Positions 45,140-54,025 are shown, numbered from the stretch's first letter. The stretch: DNA of 64,000 nucleotides from Thomasclavelia spiroformis (GCA_018369555.1 JAGZCC010000003.1:4426-68425), one strand, 5' to 3'. The notes: a model not told the origin generated them from the sequence alone. Program-made: numbers and translations.

Positions 45140-45245
45140 AGAAAGGCGGGGGAAGCCTTTCTTTGTTGGAATCCAACATATTAGGATTATAACTAACTAG
45201 ATAACTTACTCTATTGAAAATAGCGGGGAAGTTGTAAGCTATCTA
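45140..45245 (+). other. Series of three hairpins between hslO and dusB, possible structured RNA
   Basis: After the terminator three more structures follow. AGAAAGGC pairs with GCCTTTCT (45140-45147 and 45155-45162). TGTTGG pairs with CCAACA (45164-45169 and 45173-45178). A branched one pairs TAGATAACTTAC (45198-45209) with GTAAGCTATCTA (45234-45245), enclosing CTATT/AATAG (45211-45223). No coding frame of note is present. It lies 85 bases before dusB and could be a leader element or an independent RNA. Confidence 0.35.
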
Positions 45246-45333
45246 TAAATAGTATGAACATTTAAAATAATTTTATACTTTTATATTTCATTTTTTTTTA
45301 ATAATTGGTAAGATACACAAGAGGAGTGAGTTG

Positions 45334-46314
45334 ATGTTTAAAATTGGTAATATTGAAATAAAAAATCAAGTAGTGATGGCTCCAATGGCAGGAATTACAA
45401 ATATGGCATTTAGAAAGATAGTTAAAGATTTTGGAGCAGGATTAGTTTATTCTGAAATGGTTAGTGATAAAGCTTTATGTTATGGAAATACGAAAACAAT
45501 TGATATGCTTCAAGTGGATGATGAGGAACACCCTGTTAGTATTCAACTATTTGGCGGAGAAGTAGAAACTATGATAAAGGCAGCAAAGTTTATCGATCAG
45601 CATTCTAATTGTGATATCATTGATATTAATATGGGATGCCCAGTTAATAAGGTATTAAAAGCTGATGCTGGTAGTAAGCTATTGCTTTATCCTGATAAGA
45701 TTTATGAAATTGTTAAGGGAATAGTCGATAATGTTTCAAAACCAGTAACTGTAAAAATTAGAAGCGGTTTTGATGCAAAACATATTAATGCGGTTGAAGT
45801 CGCTAAATTAATTGAAAAAGCAGGAGCTAGTGCAATTGCAATTCATGGAAGAACACGTTCGCAAATGTACGAAGGTAAAGCTGATTGGAAGATTATTGCA
45901 GATGTTAAAGCAGCAGTAAAGATACCAGTGATTGGAAATGGAGATGTTAGAAGTGTTGAAGATGCTAAAAGAATGTTAGAAGAAACTGGGGTTGATGCAA
46001 TAATGATTGGTCGGGCAGCTTTAGGCAATCCATGGTTAATTAAACAAGTTGTACAATCTCTTGAAACAGGGGTTATTATTGAAGAACCAACATACCAGGA
46101 AAAAATCTCTCAATGTTTATCACATGCAAAAAAACTAATGGAAATTGAACCAGAAAAAGTGGCAATGTTCCAAATGCGAGGACATGCTCCATGGTATATT
46201 AAAGGATTAAAATCTTCTGCAAAAGTTAAAAATGAATTATCAAAAATTAATACTTTTAAAGAATTAGAGATGATCTTAAGGGATTATCAACAATATCTTG
46301 ATGAAGTTATTTAA
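45334..46314 (+). CDS. dusB: tRNA-dihydrouridine synthase
   Basis: This FMN enzyme reduces uridines in the tRNA D-loop. The 326-residue protein has MAPMAGITNMAFR, the catalytic-cysteine segment NMGCPVNKVLKADAGSKLL, IHGRTRSQMY and IGNGDV. I place the start at ATG 45334, 7 bases after GGAG. In Bacillus a dus gene also lies downstream of hslO. Confidence 0.94.
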   Translation: MFKIGNIEIKNQVVMAPMAGITNMAFRKIVKDFGAGLVYSEMVSDKALCYGNTKTIDMLQVDDEEHPVSIQLFGGEVETMIKAAKFIDQHSNCDIIDINMGCPVNKVLKADAGSKLLLYPDKIYEIVKGIVDNVSKPVTVKIRSGFDAKHINAVEVAKLIEKAGASAIAIHGRTRSQMYEGKADWKIIADVKAAVKIPVIGNGDVRSVEDAKRMLEETGVDAIMIGRAALGNPWLIKQVVQSLETGVIIEEPTYQEKISQCLSHAKKLMEIEPEKVAMFQMRGHAPWYIKGLKSSAKVKNELSKINTFKELEMILRDYQQYLDEVI

Positions 46315-46381
46315 TTGTTATGTTGCATGAAAAAAATATTTTGATATAATTGTTTGTAATAATTAAAGGGGGGATCTAGTA

Positions 46382-47230
46382 ATGATTATTAGTGGTAAGG
46401 ATATATCTTTAAAAATTAAAAATCAATTGAGATTAGAAGTTGAAGAAATAAAGAAAAGCTATTCTCGTTTACCTAAATTGGTAGTTATTTTAGTTGGTGA
46501 TAATCAAGCGAGTCAGACTTATGTTAGGAATAAAGAACGTGGATGTGAGTATATAGGGATTGAATCTGATTTGTTGCATCATGGTAGTTCATTTAGTGAA
46601 AAAGAATTATTACAGGAAATTGATAAATTAAATAAAGATGATAATGTTGATGGAATTTTAGTGCAATTGCCATTACCTGATCATATTGATGAACAAAAAG
46701 TTTTAAATGCAATTGATCCTAGTAAGGATGTTGATGGTTTTCATCCCAATAATATTGCAAATCTTTTCCTTGGTGAAGAATCATTAGTTCCTTGTACACC
46801 AAAAGGGATGTTAGTGCTATTGGATGAAATTGGATATGATTTAGAAGGAAAAGAAGTAGTAATTGTAGGACGTAGTAATATTGTTGGTAAACCTGTAGCA
46901 CTATTATGTTTACAAAAAAATGCTACTGTAACAATTGCTCATAGTAAAACTAAAAATTTAAAAGAGGTATGTAAAAGAGCGGATGTTTTAATTGCTGCAA
47001 TTGGAAAAGCAAAATTTTTTAATCATGAATATGTTAAAGATGGGGCAATTGTTTTAGATGTAGGAATTAATCGTGATGAAAATAATAAATTATGTGGTGA
47101 TGTTGATTTTGATGATGTAAAGGATGTTGTAAAAGCAATTACTCCAGTACCTGGGGGAGTTGGACCAATGACAATAACAATGTTGATGAAAAATACTATT
47201 AATGCTTTTTATAAACGAAATGGTGGTTAA
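46382..47230 (+). CDS. folD: Methylenetetrahydrofolate dehydrogenase / methenyl-THF cyclohydrolase
   Basis: FolD interconverts 5,10-methylene-, methenyl- and 10-formyl-THF for purine, thymidylate and formyl-Met synthesis. The 282-residue protein has the catalytic YVRNKERGCEYIGI (with the essential Lys), DGILVQLPLPDHI, DPSKDVDGFHP, the NADP-site VIVGRSNIVGKPVALL and TPVPGGVGPMTI. The DUF951 gene starts 1 base after the stop. Confidence 0.96.
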   Translation: MIISGKDISLKIKNQLRLEVEEIKKSYSRLPKLVVILVGDNQASQTYVRNKERGCEYIGIESDLLHHGSSFSEKELLQEIDKLNKDDNVDGILVQLPLPDHIDEQKVLNAIDPSKDVDGFHPNNIANLFLGEESLVPCTPKGMLVLLDEIGYDLEGKEVVIVGRSNIVGKPVALLCLQKNATVTIAHSKTKNLKEVCKRADVLIAAIGKAKFFNHEYVKDGAIVLDVGINRDENNKLCGDVDFDDVKDVVKAITPVPGGVGPMTITMLMKNTINAFYKRNGG

Positions 47231-47231
47231 G

Positions 47232-47411
47232 ATGGAATATAAATTAAATGATATTGTAGAAATGAAAAAAACGCATCCATGCAAAAAATCTAATCAATGG
47301 CAAATTATTAGAATGGGTGCAGATATTAAAATTAAATGTTTAGGTTGTGGAGCAATTATAATGTTTTCACGACGTGAGTTTGAAAAAAAATTGAAGAAAA
47401 TAGTTATTTAA
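47232..47411 (+). CDS. DUF951 small zinc-ribbon-like protein
   Basis: The 59-residue protein MEYKLNDIVEMKKTHPC... with RMGADIKIKCLGCGA and RREFEKKLKKIV is a typical DUF951 member. The family is widespread in Firmicutes, often near the origin or folD, with no assigned function. The cysteines may bind metal or nucleic acid (inference). It is coupled to folD. Confidence 0.88.
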   Translation: MEYKLNDIVEMKKTHPCKKSNQWQIIRMGADIKIKCLGCGAIIMFSRREFEKKLKKIVI

Positions 47412-47566
47412 TATGGATGAAGAATTTGATGATGATTTAGATAATATTATAGATATTTATTGGAATAAATAATTGAAGTTTTTATATAAAAATAGTAATT
47501 ATGATATTGAAAGAATTGTATTTTATTTTTATATTGTTAATGAATGGTGATAATATCTAATAAAGA

Positions 47567-47614
47567 AAAGAGAATAAATTATTGTAATGATTTTCAATAA
47601 TTTATTCTCTTTTT
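47567..47614. terminator. Strong bidirectional terminator
   Basis: An 18-bp perfect stem (47567-47584 with 47595-47612) with a 10-base loop, starting AAAGAGAAT and ending ATTCTCTTT, with T on both strands. It lies between the convergent DUF951 gene and the membrane protein gene on the minus strand. It is the longest perfect hairpin that I found in the window. Confidence 0.9.
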
Positions 47615-47621
47615 AATGTTT

Positions 47622-48113
47622 TTATCTAGTTTTTTGTAATGCTTTTTTTAATTTGAAATCATCAATAAAGCGAAGAGATGTTTCATATGATTTTTGTCCA
47701 TATATAAATCTAAGTTTACTAGATTTTGGATAAGTAACACGTTTGATTTTACGATAATCTAATTTAATTTTACCAATCATCATTTGCCGATGTCCAACAT
47801 AGATTATTTGTTGTAATAAAATACTAGTAATTAAAGATACAAAAGTTATTATATTTAATAGCATATAAATACTATTTATGCTTCCATTGATAAAACATAA
47901 AATTAAAAATATTATAAAAATTGAAAGGATACATATATATATAATTAAAAGGATTATATAAAAATATTTACCAGTATCACTTAAACAAGAAGTTAGTGTA
48001 CGATCTTCTTTACGTGCTTGGCGTAAATTAAAAGCGTAAGATATATTTATATATGTAAACCACAATAAAAATAAAAATACTAAAAAAGGTAAAACATTAA
48101 AAATAGCCTCCAT
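47622..48113 (-). CDS. Membrane protein with C-terminal beta-rich domain, unknown function
   Basis: I do not recognise this 163-residue protein. It has three to four membrane helices (about residues 5-23, 51-79 and 84-107). A soluble C-terminal part of about 50 residues (YVGHRQMMIGKIKLDYRKIK..., ending in FKLKKALQKT) resembles small bacterial PH-like domains in pattern. I start it at ATG 48113, 8 bases after AAGGAG on the minus strand, not at the ATG 21 bases farther upstream. It lies next to a VanY-type carboxypeptidase gene in the same direction, 45 bases apart, so they may share a transcript. Confidence 0.65.
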   Translation of the reverse strand: MEAIFNVLPFLVFLFLLWFTYINISYAFNLRQARKEDRTLTSCLSDTGKYFYIILLIIYICILSIFIIFLILCFINGSINSIYMLLNIITFVSLITSILLQQIIYVGHRQMMIGKIKLDYRKIKRVTYPKSSKLRFIYGQKSYETSLRFIDDFKLKKALQKTR

Positions 48114-48158
48114 TAAATATACTCCTTCTTTCATTAATTTTATTATACTGGATTTTTT

Positions 48159-49043
48159 TTAATTATCAAATATAAAATTACGAGCATAATATTCGTCATA
48201 TGTTAATTTACTATCAATAACTTTTTTAGCTAAATCAACTCCTAAATAACGAATATGCCAAGGTTCATAACTATAGCCAGTTAATGAATCTTTTCCTTCA
48301 GGATAACGAATGATAAATCCATAATCACTTAAAATATTAGCAAACCAATGATATTTTGGATGATTGATAATATTTTCAAAACTATAATTATCTAAAGCAA
48401 TATCACATGCAAGTCCAAGTGTATGTTCACTATGACCAGGACGACTACATGTTTTATCAGCTTCAGTAATATTATATGTATCTGCCATATGTTGATAACT
48501 TTTTCTTTGACTTGCAGTTGAACGATAACCACTTACAACATATAAATTAATTCCATTTTCCTGACACTTGTTTCGAAGAGCTACAAAATCGTTATAAAGA
48601 CGTTTTGATGCTTGATGCTTTCGATATTGATAAGCAGGATCATCATGACTTGTGTATGCATCATTAATATAAACTAAGTCATTTGGCACAAAATTATTAT
48701 CTAACTTATAATATTTATTTATAATAGTATTTAAATCGTTTGGTTTAGATTGTATAATTATATGTGCATAGAAATTGTAGTCGAGATTCATATTTACTCT
48801 TGTTACAATATCTTCGTTTGATAGTTCGGGATGATTAGTTTTATAGTCATGATAACGTTTTTTATACGAAGGGATATAATAATTTATTGAAGTTATTGCA
48901 TTTTTTGTTTTTATTTTTTTTTCTTTAGTAGGTGGTTTTGGTGAAAAAAATAAGTGGTTAACTAAAATTATAAGAGCTAAAACTATTAATATACTTGCAA
49001 TAACAAGAATAGTGATATTTTTCCTATTTACTTTTCGTTTCAA
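48159..49043 (-). CDS. D-alanyl-D-alanine carboxypeptidase, VanY/M15B family
   Basis: This exported zinc peptidase trims the D-Ala from peptidoglycan stem peptides. The 294-residue protein has one N-terminal anchor helix (about residues 9-29) after a basic start, then a linker region, then the M15B core. The core motifs are VVSGYRSTASQR, SRPGHSEHTLGLACDIALD (zinc His and Asp) and the catalytic/zinc EPWHIRYLG. The start is TTG 49043 behind GGGGTGATC. It need not mean vancomycin resistance; such enzymes are common house-keeping wall enzymes. Confidence 0.9.
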   Translation of the reverse strand: MKRKVNRKNITILVIASILIVLALIILVNHLFFSPKPPTKEKKIKTKNAITSINYYIPSYKKRYHDYKTNHPELSNEDIVTRVNMNLDYNFYAHIIIQSKPNDLNTIINKYYKLDNNFVPNDLVYINDAYTSHDDPAYQYRKHQASKRLYNDFVALRNKCQENGINLYVVSGYRSTASQRKSYQHMADTYNITEADKTCSRPGHSEHTLGLACDIALDNYSFENIINHPKYHWFANILSDYGFIIRYPEGKDSLTGYSYEPWHIRYLGVDLAKKVIDSKLTYDEYYARNFIFDN

Positions 49044-49164
49044 TTAGATCACCCCAACTTTTAAGTTATATATTAATAATACCAATAAATCGTTACTTTT
49101 TTATTAACATATACTATACATTATTAATTTTTTACATTATTATTGAGATATTAGGGGGAACAAT

Positions 49165-49908
49165 ATGGAAAATAAAATTTCAAGATTAAAACTATTAATA
49201 CATGGTCAAGAATGTGATTATAGTGGTAATTATAAAATATCAGATTTAATGTCTAAATTGTCAGATTTAGCGACAATTAATGCTAAAGAAATTGCAATTT
49301 GGAATGAAGAAATTGCTAAAAAATATACTTTTGTTTTAACAAAAGAAACAATTATTTTAAAAAGGCCGATAAAAAGCGAGGAATTAATAAATTTATATAC
49401 GCGAGCTAGTGGTTATAAAAGAATTCAGTTTTCACGTAATTATTGGGTTGAAGATGAAAATAAAGAAGAAATTGCAACAATTTATTCTTTATGGACATTA
49501 ATAGATATTCAAAAAAGAAGAATTATCAAACCGGATAAAGCTGGAATAAAAATGCCAGAAATTATTTCATATCCATATACACTTGATAATTTTCATGAAA
49601 TTAAAGATAATTTAGAATTATCTTTAGTAATGGAAAGAACCGTTTTGTATAGTGATATTGATATAAATCAGCATTTTAATAATAGTAGATATATTGAATG
49701 GGTTTTTGATGCTATGCCAATTGATTTTTTTAAAAATCATTATTTTAAGGAAATGAGTGTGATTTTTAAAAAAGAGATGACTCCTAATAATAAGGCTAGA
49801 ATATATCGTTTTATTGATAATGATTATGTAAAGATTGTTTTTAAATCAAGTGATGATAGTATTGTTTATTTTGAGTTTGGAGGATATATTGGGACTATGG
49901 ATTATTAG
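49165..49908 (+). CDS. Acyl-ACP thioesterase
   Basis: The 247-residue protein is a double hot-dog thioesterase of the FatA/plant-like type that frees fatty acids from acyl carrier protein. It shows SDLATINAKEIAIWNEE and WTLIDIQKRRI in the first fold. The second fold has YSDIDINQHFNNSRYIEWVF, carrying the Asn-His catalytic pattern (DxNxHxNN). A GGGGG ribosome site precedes the start. The probable role is to supply free fatty acids or alter membrane chain length. Confidence 0.85.
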   Translation: MENKISRLKLLIHGQECDYSGNYKISDLMSKLSDLATINAKEIAIWNEEIAKKYTFVLTKETIILKRPIKSEELINLYTRASGYKRIQFSRNYWVEDENKEEIATIYSLWTLIDIQKRRIIKPDKAGIKMPEIISYPYTLDNFHEIKDNLELSLVMERTVLYSDIDINQHFNNSRYIEWVFDAMPIDFFKNHYFKEMSVIFKKEMTPNNKARIYRFIDNDYVKIVFKSSDDSIVYFEFGGYIGTMDY

Positions 49909-49910
49909 AA

Positions 49911-49960
49911 TTTCAAAACTTGAAAATAAATTTTCAACATTTGAAAATAATTTGTTGAAA
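49911..49960 (+). promoter_or_regulatory. Cluster of five TTGAAA half-sites forming overlapping dyads
   Basis: Directly after the thioesterase stop, TTTCAA-AAC-TTGAAA (49911-49925), TTGAAAAT-AA-ATTTTCAA (49920-49937) and TTTTCAA-CAT-TTGAAAA (49931-49947) overlap one another; a further TTGAAA is at 49955-49960. An extended -10 box, TGG then TATTAT (49968-49973), follows at once. Such an array looks like an operator for a cooperatively binding regulator. The regulator is unknown. Confidence 0.45.
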
Positions 49961-49979
49961 TATGTGGTATTATGAATTT

Positions 49980-50077
49980 GTCCCAAATATCTATAGTTGT
50001 ATTCATTTTCCCGTAGAATACATAATATTGGACTTAACCATAAAGTTTAGATTTAACTTTATGTGTTAGGTCTTTTT
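49980..50077 (+). ncRNA. Candidate regulated small RNA of about 100 nt
   Basis: Predicted start about 7 bases after the extended -10 box. The RNA would have a 7-bp hairpin, TGTATTC (49998-50004) with GAATACA (50016-50022). It ends with a strong terminator: GACTTAAC plus CATAAAGTT (50031-50047) pairs with AACTTTATG and GTTAGGTC (50055-50072), then T5. No reasonable ORF lies inside. The alternative is that it is only the long tail and terminator of the thioesterase mRNA. The second hairpin and the promoter-like box argue for a separate unit. Confidence 0.4.
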
Positions 50078-50172
50078 ACTTTTTAAATGGATATTTTTGG
50101 GATTATTATTTGTTTAAAAATATTTAATCAAACTTCCTTGGCTAAACGTTTAAAAAAATTTAAATAGTATAA

Positions 50173-50207
50173 CATAAAAAAGCTAATTTGTAATTAGCTT
50201 TTTTATG
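50173..50207. terminator. Bidirectional terminator before rlmA
   Basis: A perfect 16-bp stem around TGT, CATAAAAAAGCTAATT (50173-50188) with its complement at 50192-50207. It gives A and T runs on both strands and includes the end of the minus-strand methyltransferase gene. Confidence 0.85.
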
Positions 50208-51009
50208 TACGATAAATAGTAAATTTAACATCAATTGTAACATTTAAATTTTGCAATGTTTCTAAAACATGACGTTTTTCTTTTTTGATATGATAATAAT
50301 GCGGTGTCATTTTAAGAAGATTTAAAGCATCTTCACGATTATTAATTTCTATCTGCTGCAAAAGGTCATAACTTTCTACTTTTTCTAAATCTAGTCTAAT
50401 ATATTTATCACTTTTAACTTTAATTTCATCATAAATTAAATGTTTAATTTCAATTAAATGATTAGGATTAGCCGTAACATGGATTATATATCCACCGGGT
50501 TTTAGAGTTCTTTTTAGTTCATCAAGATTAACTACAGTAAATAATGCCGTAATAAAATCTAGAGAGTGATCAATAATTGGTAAGTTTTTACTGTTACCAA
50601 CTAGCCAATATACTTCTTTTGTATATTTAGTTGCCATATTTATGGCTTCTTTTGAAATATCTAAGCCATAGATATTATCTTTAATAAATGCTTCTTTTAA
50701 ACTTTTTGTATAATATCCCTCGCCACATCCTAAATCTAAAATATCCAAAGAATCATTATTACGATATTTTTTTATACAATTAATTACATTTTCTAAAATA
50801 ATATCATAATAACCTTTTGTTAAATATGCTTTTCTAGCAATAAGACTCTCCTTGCTATCACCTGGATTATTTGTTGCTTTATCAGGATTTAAAAGTAAAT
50901 TTAAATATTTACTTTTAGCAAGATCATAGCAATGATTGTTTTCACATTTATATGAATTATTTATTTGGATAATTGGTTTATGACATTTTGGACACGCTAA
51001 TTTATGCAT
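50203..51009 (-). CDS. RlmA-like 23S rRNA guanine-N1 methyltransferase
   Basis: The 268-residue protein begins with a zinc ribbon (CPKCHKPI, then CENNHCYD) followed by YLNLLLNPDK, GDSKESLIARKAYLTKGYYD, and a SAM-binding domain (LDLGCGEGYYTKSL, YGLDISKEAINMA). This layout is that of RlmA(I)/RlmA(II), which methylate G745 or G748 of 23S rRNA; RlmA(II) influences macrolide response. Which base this one targets cannot be read from sequence. Confidence 0.85.
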   Translation of the reverse strand: MHKLACPKCHKPIIQINNSYKCENNHCYDLAKSKYLNLLLNPDKATNNPGDSKESLIARKAYLTKGYYDIILENVINCIKKYRNNDSLDILDLGCGEGYYTKSLKEAFIKDNIYGLDISKEAINMATKYTKEVYWLVGNSKNLPIIDHSLDFITALFTVVNLDELKRTLKPGGYIIHVTANPNHLIEIKHLIYDEIKVKSDKYIRLDLEKVESYDLLQQIEINNREDALNLLKMTPHYYHIKKEKRHVLETLQNLNVTIDVKFTIYRT

Positions 51010-51128
51010 AATTTCACCTCGAAGCTATTATAACATAAATCTAAAATATGGTATAATATTATCTTGAAAGAGCTAATATAATGTAAAATTAATTGATATG
51101 TATTTTTAAGGTAGATAAGGAGATGTTC

Positions 51129-51680
51129 ATGGAGATAAAGATAGAACCCGCTAAAAAAGAAGATGCTAGAAGATTACTTGAAATTTATACACCGTATATT
51201 TTAAATACAGCAATTACATTTGAATATACAATTCCGTCAGTAGAAGAATTTGCACAAAGAATTGAAAATACATTAATTAATTATCCGTATTTAGTCGCTA
51301 AAAAAGATGATTTGATTATAGGATATGCTTATACATCTGCATTTAAAAGTAGAGCTGCATATGATTGGGCAGTTGAAACATCTATTTATATTGATATGAG
51401 GTATCGTGGTTTAGGAATTGGGAAATTATTGTATGATGAATTAGAGAAGATAACTAAGTTACAAAATGTTTTAAATATGAATGCTTGTATTGCTATCCCT
51501 GATGAGGGCAGTGTTATTTTTCATAAGAAAATGGGCTATTTAGAAGTTGCACATTTTCATCAATGTGGTTATAAATTTGATAAGTGGTATGATATGATCT
51601 GGATGGAAAAAATAGTTGGAGAGCATATTTTAAATCCACCTAAAGTTATCCCTTTTTCATTGTTAGGCTATTTTAATTAG
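51129..51680 (+). CDS. GNAT acetyltransferase of the phosphinothricin/methionine sulfoximine type
   Basis: The 183-residue protein has IEPAKKEDARRLLEIYTPYI, the family signature TFEYTIPSVEEFAQRI, YAYTSAFKSRAAYDWAVETS and the acetyl-CoA site YRGLGIGKLLYDEL. This matches the PAT/YwnH family that N-acetylates phosphinothricin-like amino acids and related compounds; the true substrate is uncertain. I choose ATG 51129, 6 bases after AAGGAG; ATG 51123 is too close to the site. It heads a three-gene run with 51690 and 51949. Confidence 0.85.
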   Translation: MEIKIEPAKKEDARRLLEIYTPYILNTAITFEYTIPSVEEFAQRIENTLINYPYLVAKKDDLIIGYAYTSAFKSRAAYDWAVETSIYIDMRYRGLGIGKLLYDELEKITKLQNVLNMNACIAIPDEGSVIFHKKMGYLEVAHFHQCGYKFDKWYDMIWMEKIVGEHILNPPKVIPFSLLGYFN

Positions 51681-51689
51681 GAGGTAAAG

Positions 51690-51959
51690 ATGGTTTTTTT
51701 TAGAAAGAAGAAACAAGTTGATTTAGATGAGTTATTTAAGGCAAAGTACAAAGAGATTAATGAAATTGTTGCAAGTGGGCAACGAGAAATGGATTTGGAA
51801 ATTCAAATTTCACAATTTGAACTAGCTTATCATAAGTATGATGAGTTATTGGAATTGATAGATCAAGGTGTTGATTATGATCGGCATCGTTTTGAAATGT
51901 TAAGGCAAGATTTAAAGAAAAAGATTGATTTGTTAAAGGGATTAAATTATGAAGATTAA
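51690..51959 (+). CDS. Small helical protein, unknown function
   Basis: I do not recognise this 89-residue protein. It has a basic start (MVFFRKKKQVD) and then is almost all charged alpha-helix, probably two helices in a hairpin. It lies 9 bases after the acetyltransferase, has its own GGAGG site, and overlaps the next methyltransferase gene by 11 bases. This argues that it is translated and may work with the methyltransferase. Confidence 0.65.
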   Translation: MVFFRKKKQVDLDELFKAKYKEINEIVASGQREMDLEIQISQFELAYHKYDELLELIDQGVDYDRHRFEMLRQDLKKKIDLLKGLNYED

Positions 51960-52689
51960 AGCATATCATAAAAATTTTGAGTATACTTATACTTTAGGGG
52001 TATTTGAAACTATTGAGTTATTAAAAAACAAACCTGAGTTAGTATTAAGGGTGTATATTAAAAGTAATTCTTATAAAAATAAAGGGATTGAAATTATTGA
52101 GAATTTATGTAAAAGAAATAAGATTGATTTGATTGAAAGTGATAATACTATTAATAAGTTATCTAGAAAAGATAATTGTTTTGCAATTGCTATTATAAAA
52201 AAGTACGGCATGGAATTAAAAAATACTAATCATGTTGTACTAGTAAATCCAGGTGATATGGGGAATATGGGAACAATAATTAGAACGATGCTTGGATTTG
52301 GATATAATGATTTAGCAATTATTAGACCTGGAGTCGATGTATTTGATCCTAAAGTTGTTAGAGCATCGATGGGGGCAATATTTAATATTAATTTTGAGTA
52401 TTTTGATACTTTTGATGATTATTTACATAAATATCCTAATAGAGATGTTTATTCATTAATGTTAAAGGGAGCAAAAAATATTCATTCAATTGAACCTAAT
52501 GAAAAAAATCATTCTTTGGTTTTTGGTAATGAAAGTAGTGGCTTACCTGATGAGTTTTTAAATTATGGACAAAGTATTTTTATTCCGCACAGTGGTAAGA
52601 TTGATTCATTGAATTTATCAATGGCTTTGGGAATAACTTTGTATCATTTTTCAAAAGATATGTTTAAATTAAAGCAAGTTTTAAGATAG
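51949..52689 (+). CDS. SpoU/TrmH-family RNA 2'-O-methyltransferase
   Basis: The 246-residue protein has an N-terminal substrate-binding part (about residues 1-90) and the SPOUT trefoil-knot domain. The domain motifs are VNPGDMGNMGTIIRTMLGFG, RASMGAIFNI, LVFGNESSGL and IPHSGKIDSLNLSMA. It modifies ribose in tRNA or rRNA; the exact target is open. Confidence 0.9.
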   Translation: MKIKAYHKNFEYTYTLGVFETIELLKNKPELVLRVYIKSNSYKNKGIEIIENLCKRNKIDLIESDNTINKLSRKDNCFAIAIIKKYGMELKNTNHVVLVNPGDMGNMGTIIRTMLGFGYNDLAIIRPGVDVFDPKVVRASMGAIFNINFEYFDTFDDYLHKYPNRDVYSLMLKGAKNIHSIEPNEKNHSLVFGNESSGLPDEFLNYGQSIFIPHSGKIDSLNLSMALGITLYHFSKDMFKLKQVLR

Positions 52690-52813
52690 TAAAATAAAGT
52701 AATCGCTTACGATGAATGGAATTGAAGAAAATAGACAAAAATCTAAATGATACTATGGAAATTTGATTTAAATAATAGTATTATATATGTGATAAAAGAA
52801 AAGGAGAAATATT

Positions 52814-53680
52814 ATGGGATTAGTATCAGCAACAGAAATGTTAAATAAAGCAAAAGAAGGACATTATGCAGTTGGTCAATTTAACATTAATAACTTAGAA
52901 TGGACAAAATCTATTCTTTTAACTGCAGAAGAATTAAAAGCACCAGTAATTTTAGGAGTATCTGAAGGTGCTGCTAAATATATGACTGGATTTAAAACTG
53001 TTTCAGCTATGGTAGCTGCAATGGTTGATTCTTTAGGAATTACTGTACCAGTAGCTTTACACTTAGATCATGGTAGCTATGATGGAGCTAAAGCTGCATT
53101 AGAAGCAGGATTCTCTTCAATTATGTTTGATGGATCTCATTATTCAATCGAAGAAAATTTAGAAAAAACTAAAGAAATGGTTGAATTATGCCATGCAAAA
53201 GGTGTTTCGATTGAAGCTGAAGTTGGATCTATCGGTGGAGAAGAAGATGGTGTTATTGGTAAAGGTGAAGTTGCCGATCCAAAAGAATGTAGAATGATCG
53301 CTGATTTAGGAGTTGATTTCTTAGCAGCAGGTATTGGAAATATTCATGGAAAATATCCTGAAAATTGGGCTGGTTTAGATTTTGATGCATTAGATGCAAT
53401 TCAACAAGAAACTGGAAAATTACCTTTAGTATTACATGGTGGAACTGGAATTCCTGAAGAAATGATTAAAAAAGCAATTAATTTAGGAGTTTCTAAAATT
53501 AATGTAAATACTGAATGTCAATTATATTTCCAAGAAGCTACAAGAAAATATATTGAAGCTGGAAAAGATTTAGAAGGTAAAGGATTTGATCCTCGTAAAT
53601 TATTAGCTCCTGGAGCAGAAGCAATTAAACAATGTGTTAAAGAAAAAATGGAAATTTTTGGATGCATTGGTAAAGCATAA
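52814..53680 (+). CDS. fba: Class II fructose-1,6-bisphosphate aldolase
   Basis: A zinc-dependent glycolytic aldolase. The 288-residue protein has AVGQFNINNLEW, the metal site LHLDHGSYDGA, IMFDGSHYS, EAEVGSIGGEEDG and the phosphate-binding LHGGTGIPEE, and ends FGCIGKA. Its codon choice is noticeably more uniform than that of neighbours, as expected for a highly expressed gene. AAAGGAG precedes the start and a strong terminator follows. Confidence 0.96.
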   Translation: MGLVSATEMLNKAKEGHYAVGQFNINNLEWTKSILLTAEELKAPVILGVSEGAAKYMTGFKTVSAMVAAMVDSLGITVPVALHLDHGSYDGAKAALEAGFSSIMFDGSHYSIEENLEKTKEMVELCHAKGVSIEAEVGSIGGEEDGVIGKGEVADPKECRMIADLGVDFLAAGIGNIHGKYPENWAGLDFDALDAIQQETGKLPLVLHGGTGIPEEMIKKAINLGVSKINVNTECQLYFQEATRKYIEAGKDLEGKGFDPRKLLAPGAEAIKQCVKEKMEIFGCIGKA

Positions 53681-53705
53681 TTTTATAAATTTTAAATATG
53701 TAAAT

Positions 53706-53741
53706 AAAAATATCCTTTCAAATTTTGAAAGGATATTTTTT
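53706..53741 (+). terminator. Terminator after fba
   Basis: A perfect 17-bp stem (53706-53722 with 53724-53740) built on ATCCTTTCA / TGAAAGGAT, followed by T6. Confidence 0.9.
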
Positions 53742-53878
53742 ATTGGGGTAATAATTTCATTGTATATCTTGTTGAGAGTCTTTTTTAATAAGATGATATA
53801 ATTTTATATATGCAAGAAAATGTAAGTACTAACTTAAAAAAAGAGTGTTTTCTAAGCTAAAAAGGAGGGAAAAGGAGG

Positions 53879-54025
53879 ATGTTTAAAAGATTTTTGAAAA
53901 TAGTATTATCATTTTTTATTATTTTATCAATTGTACCAGTTGATATTTATGCAAATAATAAAAATGATAGTGATGAAGTTAAAGTGGATGTAACTAATAA
54001 TTATGTTGAAATAGGGAACGAATAT
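53879..54025 (+). pseudogene. 5' remnant of a secreted-protein gene cut by an ISL3-type element
   Basis: A strong ribosome site (AAAAGGAGG) and ATG 53879 open a frame with a clear signal peptide (MFKRFLKIVLSFFIILSIVPVDIYA) and a start of mature chain rich in Asn and Val (VDVTNNYVEIGNEY). At 54026 the frame enters the left inverted repeat of the insertion element and ends after 16 foreign residues at 54076. The opening resembles that of large exported glycosidases, but the rest of the gene is not found after the element, so its identity is open. Confidence 0.65.

Noticed and set aside
47413..47472. 19-codon acidic ORF just after the DUF951 gene
   Set aside because: No ribosome site of its own and low complexity; it begins 1 base after the DUF951 stop, but nothing else supports it.
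49980..50077. Purine-type or preQ1 riboswitch
   Set aside because: The conserved core bases of these classes are not present and no gene follows on the same strand.
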